A DNA stretch of 7,676 bases from an uncultured Clostridia bacterium. GTDB taxonomy: Bacteria > Bacillota > Clostridia > Oscillospirales > Ruminococcaceae. A program made the translations under genes and the position numbers. Of the stretch, positions 1 to 6,551 are shown piece by piece (within the stretch, counting starts at the first letter, position 1; the number at the start of each line of letters is the position of its first letter). The DNA lies in the NCBI GenBank assembly GCA_945931735.1, contig CAMEPN010000082.1:1-7676 (forward strand). Reading direction: 5' to 3'. Under the pieces are notes generated by a model that ran no database searches, was not told the DNA's origin, and worked only from the letters and a program-made list of their open reading frames with translations.

Positions 1-124
1 TCGCTTTCGCTGTGATGATACCATATCGATACAGCAAATTCAAGTACCTTTTCCCCAACGGCGCGGCGATTTGACCGAACGGCTGCGGCTTCCCCGATGG
101 TAATATCTGAGTGCCCAAAGGCAA

Positions 125-153
125 TTGATTTTTAACCGACAATATGATATACT
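125..153 (+). promoter_or_regulatory. Sigma-70-type promoter for the LytTR/GHKL operon
   Basis: A -35 box TTGATT (125-130) and a -10 box TATACT (148-153) are separated by exactly 17 bases. TG one base before the -10 (145-146) makes it an extended -10. Transcription would begin near 160, giving a leader of about 25 nt that holds the Shine-Dalgarno sequence AGGGGTGAT (171-179) in front of the ATG at 185. The 120 bases to the left contain only short open frames running off the window edge, none of which I can recognise. Confidence 0.7.
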
Positions 154-184
154 TTAACTGAATAACCAAAAGGGGTGATCCGCG

Positions 185-925
185 ATGCGAATTGCAATAT
201 GCGATGACAACGAGAAGTACATCTCAGAAAAGATTAAGCCGCTAACCGAGCGCGCCGCTGCGGAAGCAAACTGCTCCGCGGAAATAACGCTGTTCACCGA
301 CGGAAACAGGCTGATAGAAGCCTTTGAGCAAGGAAACGGCTTTGATATAGTCATGCTGGATATAGATATGCCGGAGATAAACGGAAAGGCGCTCGCGGAG
401 AAGCTGCGTCTGTTGGAGTCGGGATTTTTTCTGATATTTATTACCTCGTTCCGTGCCGAGGTGTTCAATACCATTCCCTACCGAATAAACGCATTTATCC
501 CCAAAGACAGCAGCGACAATGCTATCGCAGCCGAAATAAAGCGCGTGCTTACGGACTATGCGGCACACAAGCCGGAATTTCTGCTGTTTAACACGATAAA
601 CGGCGAGGAACGCTCTACGCTGAAAATCACCGCAGAGAATATTTTCTGTTTCTGTTGCGTGAGAAGAAAGGTGTATCTCAAAACGGGAAGTCGGGAGTAT
701 CAACTATGCTCCGTTCGTATTTCGGAGCTTGCAAGGCGTTTTGCCGACAAGGGATTTTTCGAGGTCTGCCGCGGCTATGTGGTGAATATCTCAAAGATAC
801 GCTCGGTAAACAGTATTGATATCGAGCTAGACAACGGTGAAATAATACCGCTCTCGCGCCGCCGCGCAAAGGCGCTCCTCGAGCGAATATCCGAATATAT
901 AACAGCGAGGGTGAGCGAATGTTGA
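185..925 (+). CDS. LytTR-family response regulator (AgrA-like)
   Basis: Cytoplasmic DNA-binding response regulator of 246 residues, the usual length for the family. An N-terminal receiver domain (about 1-122) has the acidic pair D7-D8, the phosphoacceptor D59 in the motif LDIDMP, the switch residue T87 and the conserved lysine K107. A C-terminal LytTR DNA-binding domain (about 145-240) includes the typical stretch EVCRGYVVNISKI followed by LSRRRAKAL. The ATG at 185 is preceded by a strong Shine-Dalgarno sequence and promoter. The gene overlaps the next one, a GHKL histidine kinase, by 7 bases (ATGTTGA), so the two are co-transcribed and probably translationally coupled; the kinase is the expected phosphodonor. 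Regulators of this class commonly control peptide-signalling, bacteriocin or cell-envelope genes and often their own promoter. The target genes cannot be told from this window, and I saw no clear LytTR direct repeats upstream. Confidence 0.95.
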   Translation: MRIAICDDNEKYISEKIKPLTERAAAEANCSAEITLFTDGNRLIEAFEQGNGFDIVMLDIDMPEINGKALAEKLRLLESGFFLIFITSFRAEVFNTIPYRINAFIPKDSSDNAIAAEIKRVLTDYAAHKPEFLLFNTINGEERSTLKITAENIFCFCCVRRKVYLKTGSREYQLCSVRISELARRFADKGFFEVCRGYVVNISKIRSVNSIDIELDNGEIIPLSRRRAKALLERISEYITARVSEC

Positions 926-2208
926 TTGCCAAAGCTATTTTGTCACTTGTTAAAGGCGGACTGTTTGTTGTTTTTGCTGAAAAGCTGAACGGTTCAAAAT
1001 GCTCTGCCGCTGCCACGGTACTTTTGACATTATTATGCGGCGGGATAAACTTTGCGGCAAATGCGCTTCCGCTGTGGGCAAGATGTTCTGTTTCGCTGGC
1101 AGCGCTGATTTTAATATGCGTTACGTTACTTAACGCAAAGCTGTACCGTGCGGTTTCGAGTTCGCTTACTTGTATTTATATCAGTACCGCTGCCGAGCTT
1201 ACGGTGAATTGTCTGCTGTATGCAGTAATGCGCGAGGATTTCACCGAAACTGTATTCGGAACAGTATTCAACTTTATACTGTACGGGTCGATATCAGCGG
1301 CAGTTAGCGGCGGTTTGATGTATCTTGTGTGGTACATTCTTTCGCAGCAGCCGCAGGAAACCTTTCCGGAGGAATGGCGGTATTATTCCTTTGTGTTGGC
1401 TGTATTTCTTGTAATTGCGGCGGTATTTGGTTCGCTGTTTGAGTTTGACGAAAGCAACACGGCGATTGCTTCTGTTATTGCGGTATCTGCTGTACTGACT
1501 CTTACAATGAGCATTGTGGTAATTAATTTCTTTGCGGAAATATGCGCCGCCTATACTCGCGAAAAGCAGCTTCATCACCTTCGCTCGGACTACTGCTCCG
1601 TAAAGGAACAGCTTGAAGTGCAGTTTCAGACCTCGCAGCGACTTCGGAAAGTCCGCCATGACATAAAAAATCACCTTATCAATGTTGCTGCTCTTATTGA
1701 CGGCGGCGAGTATAAGCAGGCACGTGAGCTGCTCCGCGAGATAAGCGACACCGCCGACAGGATACAGCCTTCGCTGTCACAATCTACGGGCAACAGCCTG
1801 ATCGACGCGGTCATCACCTACAAGGCGGCGGCGAGCGAGATCCGCAAAATCTCGTTTGAGTATTCTCTGGAGCTTCTTCCGGAGCTTCGCATTGAGCTTT
1901 CGGACATTTCTTCGGTTATCTCAAATCTGCTGGACAACGCGCTTGAGGCAGCCGAAAAAGCGGAAGACCCGTATGCGGAGATACGGGTCTTTATGTACAA
2001 GGATTACCTCACGATAATCGTGAAGAACAAATTTCGCTATGTTCCCAATGTTTCGGGCAGGCAGATCCCCACAGCGAAATCCGACAGCGAAAATCACGGT
2101 CTGGGCATGGCTATCGTCAGCGAGATATGCGAAAGATACGGCGGAGTGTTCTGTTACAGAACGAAAGGCGCATGGTTCACTGCCAGCGCGATGATGAGGA
2201 ATAGGTGA
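919..2208 (+). CDS. Membrane sensor histidine kinase, GHKL ATPase type (AgrC-like)
   Basis: Sensor kinase of 429 residues. The first 215 or so residues are largely hydrophobic and form roughly six membrane segments, the usual sensor module of the AgrC class. A linker with coiled-coil character (TREKQLHHLRSDY, about 213-240) leads to the phosphorylation motif RHDIKNHL, with the phosphoacceptor H247. The ATP-binding domain follows, with N box SNLLDNALEA (N340) and G box HGLGMAI (about 393-399). These are the hallmarks of the GHKL kinases that partner LytTR regulators. It starts at the ATG inside the stop region of the upstream response regulator, with a GAGGGTGAG Shine-Dalgarno just before it. 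No agrB peptidase or cysteine-containing agrD peptide is next to it, so the signal is unknown. The gene looks intact. Confidence 0.95.
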   Translation: MLIAKAILSLVKGGLFVVFAEKLNGSKCSAAATVLLTLLCGGINFAANALPLWARCSVSLAALILICVTLLNAKLYRAVSSSLTCIYISTAAELTVNCLLYAVMREDFTETVFGTVFNFILYGSISAAVSGGLMYLVWYILSQQPQETFPEEWRYYSFVLAVFLVIAAVFGSLFEFDESNTAIASVIAVSAVLTLTMSIVVINFFAEICAAYTREKQLHHLRSDYCSVKEQLEVQFQTSQRLRKVRHDIKNHLINVAALIDGGEYKQARELLREISDTADRIQPSLSQSTGNSLIDAVITYKAAASEIRKISFEYSLELLPELRIELSDISSVISNLLDNALEAAEKAEDPYAEIRVFMYKDYLTIIVKNKFRYVPNVSGRQIPTAKSDSENHGLGMAIVSEICERYGGVFCYRTKGAWFTASAMMRNR

Positions 2209-2345
2209 AGCCGGAATATGCTCATCAGAAAAGGGGTCATCAATATTTCGTTATGTTTTCTATTTTCCGATTGCTGACCGTATTGCAAAGCGCCCTGACG
2301 CAAAAACCTAATTTGTTAGCTTTATTTGTATCGGAGGATGAATGA
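2205..2345 (+). CDS. Possible small ORF of 46 residues overlapping the kinase stop
   Basis: A GTG start at 2205 overlaps the TGA of the histidine kinase (GTGA arrangement) and lies 5 bases after GAGGA, so translational coupling is possible. The peptide begins basic (KPEYAHQKRGH), has a moderately hydrophobic middle (YFVMFSIFRLLTVL) and ends acidic (SEDE). Position and end charges faintly recall a signal-peptide precursor beside an AgrC-like kinase. It has no cysteine, no recognised AgrD motif and no neighbouring AgrB. I do not recognise it, and it may be a chance open frame. Confidence 0.2.
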   Translation: MKPEYAHQKRGHQYFVMFSIFRLLTVLQSALTQKPNLLALFVSEDE

Positions 2346-2376
2346 ATTTCTGTGTGTCTGTTTAGCTTTTCGGGGA

Positions 2377-2613
2377 TCAATTCACTGTTTTCACAATGAA
2401 AACGGGGCTGTAAAGCTCCACGGTCGCCTGCTTTATCGCGTTATTCTCAGCGAACACAAAATGATCGTTGGATTTATCCAAAATATTGGTATCACTCATG
2501 TAATCTGTGTTCCCATCAATTGAGTAAGCGTTTGCAGCGCTCACCGTCATGGCAACGGTCGCCACGGTAACCGCGGCGGCGATCGTCTATTCCATGCTAT
2601 CATTAAGTTTCAT
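2377..2613 (-). pseudogene. Broken N-terminal fragment of a secreted protein
   Basis: Read leftward from an ATG at 2613 the frame gives MKLNDSME, then a TAG stop at 2587-2589, then directly in frame a hydrophobic segment TIAAAVTVATVAMTVSAANA followed by YSIDGNTDYM. This is a convincing signal peptide core with an Ala-X-Ala cleavage site (SAANA). The mature part runs only about 48 residues before a stop at 2377. A GTG at 2565 could in principle start a short product, but it would lack the basic N-terminus and has no clear Shine-Dalgarno. The most likely reading is a nonsense-mutated, 3'-truncated remnant of a secreted or cell-surface protein. The mature portion is too short to assign to a family. 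An overlapping plus-strand frame from about 2326 to 2523 appears to be its shadow. Confidence 0.5.
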
Positions 2614-2649
2614 CGATTGACATGGCAAAGATAAAAGAGTATAATATTC

Positions 2650-3537
2650 TTATCTATTATCTTTTTTGGGAGTAATTATGCACATTGCAAGCGCTGTAAG
2701 AACCAGTAATATCCCAAATACCGATTGTAAAGTAGGTATTTCGTGATACAGAATTATTCCGAACAAAGATGCTGCTATCGGTTCCACCGAAGCGATCACA
2801 GCGGCTTTTCCTGTTTCAGTTCCGCGCAGTCCGAGCGAGTACAGAACATACGGAGCTACCGAAGCGACAATTGCAAAAACAACAGTATACGGAATGATGA
2901 GGACTGAATCAGAAACGGCGTCAAAAATTGTGCCATAATCTGCAAAAAATGCTGAAAAAAGCGCAGCAAATGCAAAGCTCCATGCCGTAGTTGTCAAAGA
3001 ACTGTACCCGCGGTTTATCGCAGTTCTTCCGAAAATGCTATACATCGCATATCCGAATGCAGAAAGCAGACCGAAAACAATACCCGCGGGAGTGAGCTGA
3101 GCGCCGCCGAATACTCCTGTGACTAACGATAATCCTGCAAGAGACAGCAAAACAGCAATAATTTTCCGAATGGTTATTCTTTCCTTGTAAATTACCGCCG
3201 ACATCAGCATTACAAAAATCGGCGAGGTGTAAAGCAATATCGCCGCCGCGGAAAGCGACATCATAGATATTGCGGTGAAGTAGCAGAAATTGAACAGCAC
3301 AATGCTGATAAGACCTATTCCCGCAAAAATCCATACGTCCCGCAGTTTTATTTTAAGAAGCTCTTTATTGCGTATTGCTGTCAGTGCAAATGTTATCGCA
3401 GCGGTGAACAGAGCACGGATAAACACGATGTTCATTGATTCGATACCCGCGTCATTGAGTCTGCGGACAAAAATACCCATTGTGCCCCAAAGACAGCCGG
3501 CAAGAACTATGAAAAGCGGAGAAAGCTTTGAAATCAT
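2650..3537 (-). CDS. EamA/DMT-family transporter (RhaT/YdcZ-type permease)
   Basis: Integral membrane protein of 295 residues with about ten predicted transmembrane helices in two homologous EamA halves (about 6-140 and 150-288). The first half opens with the characteristic LAGCLWGTMGIFVRRL and contains LLYTSPIFVMLMSAVIYKERIT; the second contains FGYAMYSIFGR and the matching SVEPIAASLFGIILYHEIP. The repeated 'PIF/PIAA...E' pattern is typical of drug/metabolite transporters, which move amino acids, nucleobases, sugars or other small metabolites. Substrate cannot be read from the sequence. The ATG at 3537 has AAAGGGG 6 bases upstream. It diverges from the PucR-type regulator with 27 bases between start codons, which suggests that regulator controls it. 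Length and ends look complete. Confidence 0.93.
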   Translation of the reverse strand: MISKLSPLFIVLAGCLWGTMGIFVRRLNDAGIESMNIVFIRALFTAAITFALTAIRNKELLKIKLRDVWIFAGIGLISIVLFNFCYFTAISMMSLSAAAILLYTSPIFVMLMSAVIYKERITIRKIIAVLLSLAGLSLVTGVFGGAQLTPAGIVFGLLSAFGYAMYSIFGRTAINRGYSSLTTTAWSFAFAALFSAFFADYGTIFDAVSDSVLIIPYTVVFAIVASVAPYVLYSLGLRGTETGKAAVIASVEPIAASLFGIILYHEIPTLQSVFGILLVLTALAMCIITPKKDNR

Positions 3538-3564
3538 TTTATTCCCCTTTCAGGAGGTTTGGTT
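3538..3564. promoter_or_regulatory. 27-bp divergent start region with back-to-back Shine-Dalgarno sites
   Basis: The gap between the two divergent start codons holds just the two ribosome binding sites: AAAGGGG for the transporter (3544-3550, minus strand, 6-base spacer) and CAGGAGG for the regulator (3551-3557, 7-base spacer). There is no room for a promoter here, so each gene must be transcribed from inside the 5' coding part of the other. I found no convincing -35/-10 pair for either. Confidence 0.8.
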
Positions 3565-4781
3565 ATGAATTTAAAATGCAGCGGGCTGCCCGAACTGAAA
3601 TGCTTTTCGCGGATCAGACTGGCAGCCGGTGAAAATGGACTTGAGCACAACATCACATGGGTGTACATATGTCAAGGAGCCAGATAAGCGAATGGATACA
3701 CGGCGGCGAGCTTGTTTTTGTGTCGGGTATGGACGGAGATTACTCCGATGACACGCTTTGCGGAATGCTGCAGGAATGTATCGAGAACGCTGCCGCAGGA
3801 ATGGTCGTGCTGTGCAGCGCAGAACACATTTCCCGCATACCCGAAAAAATGCTGGAGATCGCTGACAGGGCAGGTATGCCTCTTTATGAAATGCCTTGGG
3901 ATCTGAAGCTTGTCGATGTGACGCGCGAGATCGCCGATACCATAATAATGAACCAACTTCGCGAACACAGTACAGCCGGATTCTTTTCGGAGCTGTTGTT
4001 TTCGAGGAACATCTCATCTGCCGCTGTACGTCAGATGGGAATGCATTGCGGCGCAGACATTGACAGTCCCGCCACAGTGATGATAGTAAGTCTAATTTAT
4101 AATGGTGAAGACATATATCGACGCACAGACTATGATAATGCATTGAATATCCTTTGCAAAAACCTCGGCGCATTTCTTGACACGCAGAAGATCAACAGCG
4201 TATCATGCGTTTATATGGACGAAATATTCATATACGTCAACTGTGCAAACAACAGATCTGCATCGCAGTTATGCGAAAAGATCCGAGGGATATGCAGCTT
4301 ATTTACTGAAAAGCACCCCGATTACCAGATACGAGCAGGAATGGGCAGAGCAGGCAGCTGTATAGAAGAAGTGCGCCGCAGCTATGCTGAAGCACGCCGC
4401 TCACTATCAGCCGCAGAAAAGAACAATGAACCGGTCTGCGTTGTTTTCTTTGCAGAACTGGGAATAATTCGGCTGCTGATAAACGCGGACAATATGGATG
4501 AACTGAGGGACTACTGCCTTTCGGTACTTGGTCCTCTTGCCGAAAGCGACAAGGACTTCGGAACTGATTATGTCAGAACTTTGGAGGTTTATCTGAACTG
4601 CAACTGCAGTCTGGTAGCCGCGGCAGAACAGCTTTTTATTCATCGCAATACCATGGTATATCGCATTGGCAAGATCCGTGAGCTTCTGAACACTGATTTT
4701 TCCGACATGAACTCAAAGACCGAGTGCATGAACGCGCTGCATATTCTCAGGCACTTTGATATTGACCTCGGAAATGAATAA
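3565..4781 (+). CDS. PucR-family transcriptional regulator, N-terminal domain frameshifted
   Basis: Cytoplasmic transcription factor of the PucR/CdaR class, about 405 residues if the frame is restored. The true start is the ATG at 3565 behind CAGGAGG (3551-3557). It encodes 37 residues ending NITWVYICQ, typical of a PucR N-terminal sensor domain, then meets TAA at 3685 in that frame. The same domain continues one base back from 3678 as SQISEWIHGGELVFVSG. Adding one base in GG (3676-3677) joins the two parts cleanly. The middle (about residues 190-310 of the restored protein) resembles the GGDEF-like CdaR region. The C-terminal PucR helix-turn-helix is clear: YLNCNCSLVAAAEQLFIHRN followed by TMVYRIGKIREL. 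If the frameshift is real, a shorter protein could start at 3657 or 3669, without the first part of the sensor domain. PucR regulators respond to purine or related nitrogen metabolites; the adjacent creatininase and transporter are likely targets by position. Confidence 0.88.
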
Positions 4782-4792
4782 CAGTTTTTCGC

Positions 4793-5530
4793 TCAGAAAT
4801 TTTCCTTTGCGATTCTGACAAATTCCTCGACCGCTGCCTCTGTTATGATCCTTCCCTTCTCCGCAGAGCTGCCTTTGGCAGAAGCAAGCGCTCCGCTGTC
4901 GGGGACCATGCCCTTTACGATCGGATATTTATGGTATGGTATAGGTGAAAAACCGGTTTCCGCAGGTATTGCGTCCTCGCGAACAAGCTCCGGTGCAAAG
5001 TACATCATGAGAGAGGTTTCGGTGATCGCGGCGTGTTCTAACGCCCAGCCCGGGAACGGCACGTCCTCGAACACCTTGTCTATGACATCCTGCGAAAGCA
5101 CATCCCACCAGTTGCTTTCCAATATCTTAACATCCGGATATCTGCGGGATACGATATCGATAGCCTCCAGCAGAAAAGCTTCGTTCTCAAAATGAGCATT
5201 GTTGACGAATATCTTCTTTATTCCATCGCGGCATAATTCTTCCAGTACATCCATGGCAAGATGAATGAGGGTTTCTCCGTTAAGGTCGATCGTTCCGGGG
5301 AAAAGCGGACCGCCGCCGCTCATCGGCTTGGATTTGTATCCATAGCACAACGTCGGAGCAATAATCCCTCCTATTCTTTCAGCAAATTCTTCCGAAACTC
5401 CCTCCGCGATAACAGAGTCCGTAGAAAGCGGAAGATGATAGCTATGCTGTTCGGTAGAGCCTACCGGAAGGATAACTACCTTGTCTTTGTTAGCATTGAA
5501 TTCTCCCCAGGTCATATTTTTCATGTACAT
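4793..5530 (-). CDS. Creatininase-family amidohydrolase (probable creatinine amidohydrolase)
   Basis: Soluble metal-dependent hydrolase of 245 residues, close to the roughly 260 of Pseudomonas creatininase, which opens the creatinine ring to give creatine. Numbered from the ATG at 5530, it has GSTEQHSYHLPLSTD with E27, H29 and D38; YGYKSKPMSGGG then FPGT; NNAHFENE with H113 and E115; NWWD with W142; and WALEHAAITETS with W162, E165 and H166. From memory of the Pseudomonas enzyme these align with metal ligands E34, H36, D45, H120 and E122, substrate tryptophans W154 and W174, and catalytic E177/H178; its Y121 is F114 here. The match is closer to true creatininase than to the FAPy deformylase or MftE branches, which have NGHGGN. 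ATG 5530 is preferred: GAAAGGA (5541-5547) lies 10 bases upstream, versus 4 for an in-frame TTG at 5536. It converges with the PucR gene, 11 bases between stops, with no hairpin in the gap. Confidence 0.9.
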   Translation of the reverse strand: MYMKNMTWGEFNANKDKVVILPVGSTEQHSYHLPLSTDSVIAEGVSEEFAERIGGIIAPTLCYGYKSKPMSGGGPLFPGTIDLNGETLIHLAMDVLEELCRDGIKKIFVNNAHFENEAFLLEAIDIVSRRYPDVKILESNWWDVLSQDVIDKVFEDVPFPGWALEHAAITETSLMMYFAPELVREDAIPAETGFSPIPYHKYPIVKGMVPDSGALASAKGSSAEKGRIITEAAVEEFVRIAKENF

Positions 5531-5603
5531 AATCAAGCATTCCTTTCGCTTTTTTGCAAGTTATAATATCCAGTAATTCAAAATTACCCTGCAATTTACC
5601 TAT

Positions 5604-5632
5604 ATTATAATTACTCCAACGTATTTTTGCAA
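5604..5632 (-). promoter_or_regulatory. Sigma-70-type promoter for the creatininase gene
   Basis: On the minus strand TTGCAA (5627-5632) and a perfect TATAAT (5604-5609) are separated by exactly 17 bases. Transcription would start near 5597, giving a leader of about 67 nt before the ATG at 5530. The -35 lies 8 bases from the edge of the dyad at 5641-5672. Confidence 0.75.
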
Positions 5633-5640
5633 GATATTCC

Positions 5641-5672
5641 GAATACAAAAATCATTTGCGATTGTTGTATTC
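5641..5672. promoter_or_regulatory. 13-bp imperfect dyad between divergent promoters (candidate operator)
   Basis: GAATACAAAAATC (5641-5653) and GATTGTTGTATTC (5660-5672) are inverted copies with one mismatch and a 6-base centre ATTTGC. The dyad lies exactly 8 bases from the -35 box of the leftward creatininase promoter and 8 bases from the -35 of the rightward promoter, so its centre is about 60 bp upstream of both predicted start sites. That is a usual place for an activator site or a shared operator. Which protein binds is unknown; the PucR-type regulator is a candidate by proximity only. Confidence 0.6.
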
Positions 5673-5680
5673 CAAGTACA

Positions 5681-5709
5681 ATGACAAAGGACGTGGGATA
5701 TGCTATAAT
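5681..5709 (+). promoter_or_regulatory. Strong extended -10 promoter reading rightward
   Basis: ATGACA (5681-5686, five of six matches to the -35 consensus), a 17-base spacer and a perfect TATAAT (5704-5709) preceded by TGC, an extended -10. Transcription would start near 5716, run into the hairpin terminator at 5747-5780 and then into the decayed sensor kinase gene. It is probably the native promoter of that kinase. Confidence 0.75.
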
Positions 5710-5746
5710 ACAAGTGTGCTAAGGAAACGCACAGAAAAGGCAAAGG

Positions 5747-5780
5747 CGCCGTCGGATCAGTATCCGGCGGCGTTTTATTT
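5747..5780 (+). terminator. Intrinsic terminator in the leader (attenuator or small RNA end)
   Basis: CGCCGTCGGAT (5747-5757) pairs with ATCCGGCGGCG (5762-5772) as an 11-bp stem with one G-U pair and the tetraloop CAGT, followed by TTTTATTT (5773-5780). It is oriented rightward and lies about 30 nt after the predicted start of transcription at 5716. It would therefore end a transcript of about 65 nt, or act as an attenuator in front of AAGGG (5786-5790) and an ATG at 5795. Confidence 0.8.
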
Positions 5781-5801
5781 ACCAGAAGGGAGAGATGACA
5801 A

Positions 5802-6003
5802 TACCAGATTGGTAATTCCAATATTGAACCATGCACGTGTAATACCAATACTTCTTATGGTAATGCCATACATAGCCCCTGTCATAAATCCAAAGATATG
5901 TTCAATGCGGCATCTGATTTTGGATTTTCTGCGGTTATTCTCTTTCTGCTCTGGGGTTAGCGGATTGTTGCGATACCCTTTTTCACAAATCTGATTTTCA
6001 CAG
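5802..6003 (-). mobile_element. IS5-like transposase fragment (C-terminal end only)
   Basis: Read leftward, the frame gives ICEKGYRNNPLTPEQK, then RKSKIRCRIEHIFGFM, then GITRAWFNIGITNLV, the familiar C-terminal end of IS5-group DDE transposases, including the last catalytic glutamate in RIEHIFG. Only about 67 residues are present; the first two catalytic aspartates and the rest of the element are missing. Homology stops close to 5802 on the left and about 6003 on the right, where kinase coding sequence of the other strand begins. No terminal inverted repeats or target duplication were seen. It is a dead fragment, left after insertion followed by deletion or by recombination. Family assignment is from pattern memory. 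Confidence 0.75.
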
Positions 6004-6006
6004 CTT

Positions 6007-6551
6007 TCGGGCAGAGCTAAGGCTCTGATTCTTACAAGAGAAAAGGAAGTGCTGTCCGCCAAGACGAAGCTGCATGACGATATGGGAGCGGGGCTTATCG
6101 CTATACGGCACATTCTTATTAACAATCGGACAGAGGAAGCGGAAACAGCCATGGATTTGTTCCGTCGTGCCGTCAGTGCTATAAAATATGATAATGCCTA
6201 TCCGCAGGGGCATAGCGAGCTGGACAGATTCCTGCAGGACGCCGAGGCAATAGGCGAAAAGTAAATATTTCCGGAGAATTGCCTGAACAGGAGGAGCTTC
6301 GGCGTGTTATGATTCTTGCCATGCGGGAATGTCTTACGAACAGCGTATGTCACGCCGAAGCAACATCAATTCATATAATGGCGGAGAAAAAGGAAGACAG
6401 CTTTTCCGTAAGGATTACAAACGACGGAAGACCTCCCGAAAGCGAGGTTGTTCCCAAGGGCGGACTTCACAACCTGTACCGTAATATCATGGATTGCGGC
6501 GGTACTATGGAAACTAAACCTTTCAGCGCTGTAAAAATCATACAAACATAA
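6007..6551 (+). pseudogene. Decayed sensor histidine kinase, N-terminus lost and frameshifted
   Basis: The left part encodes RAKALILTREKEVLSAKTKL then HDDMGAGLIAIRHIL, the dimerisation and phosphoacceptor region (LHDDMG) of a sensor kinase class common in Clostridia. At 6262 the frame hits TAA. One base back it continues KVNISGELPEQEELRRV, then MRECLTNSVCHAEAT (N box) and RITNDGRPP, ending GGLHNLYRNIMDCGGTMETK as an ATPase domain. Adding one A to the run at 6257-6260 restores GEKVNIS and a single frame. The membrane or sensor region is absent, replaced on the left by the IS5-like fragment. A TGA at 5992 and the lack of a plausible start confirm the break. The original start may be the ATG at 5795, behind AAGGG and the promoter at 5681-5709. 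No response regulator adjoins it; a terminator follows at once. A GTG at 6049 or TTG at 6279 could give short pieces, unlikely to act as kinases. Confidence 0.8.

Noticed and set aside
1..120. Short open frames at the left edge on both strands
   Set aside because: All are under 45 codons, run off the window or lack a normal start, and none resembles a known protein end.
2326..2523. Plus-strand open frame of about 65 codons, with GGAGG near an internal ATG at 2338
   Set aside because: It is antisense to the signal-peptide remnant, the ATG touches the GGAGG with no spacer, and the peptide has no recognisable features.
3670..3690. Programmed -1 ribosomal frameshift in the PucR gene
   Set aside because: No X-XXY-YYZ slippery heptamer occurs near the switch point; mutation or sequencing error explains it better.
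4782..4792. Shared terminator between the convergent PucR and creatininase genes
   Set aside because: The 11-base gap and flanking bases form no convincing stem with a T tract.
5656..5994. A 112-codon plus-strand open frame
   Set aside because: It covers the promoter, terminator stem and the antisense of the IS5-like fragment; it has no ribosome site and no family resemblance.
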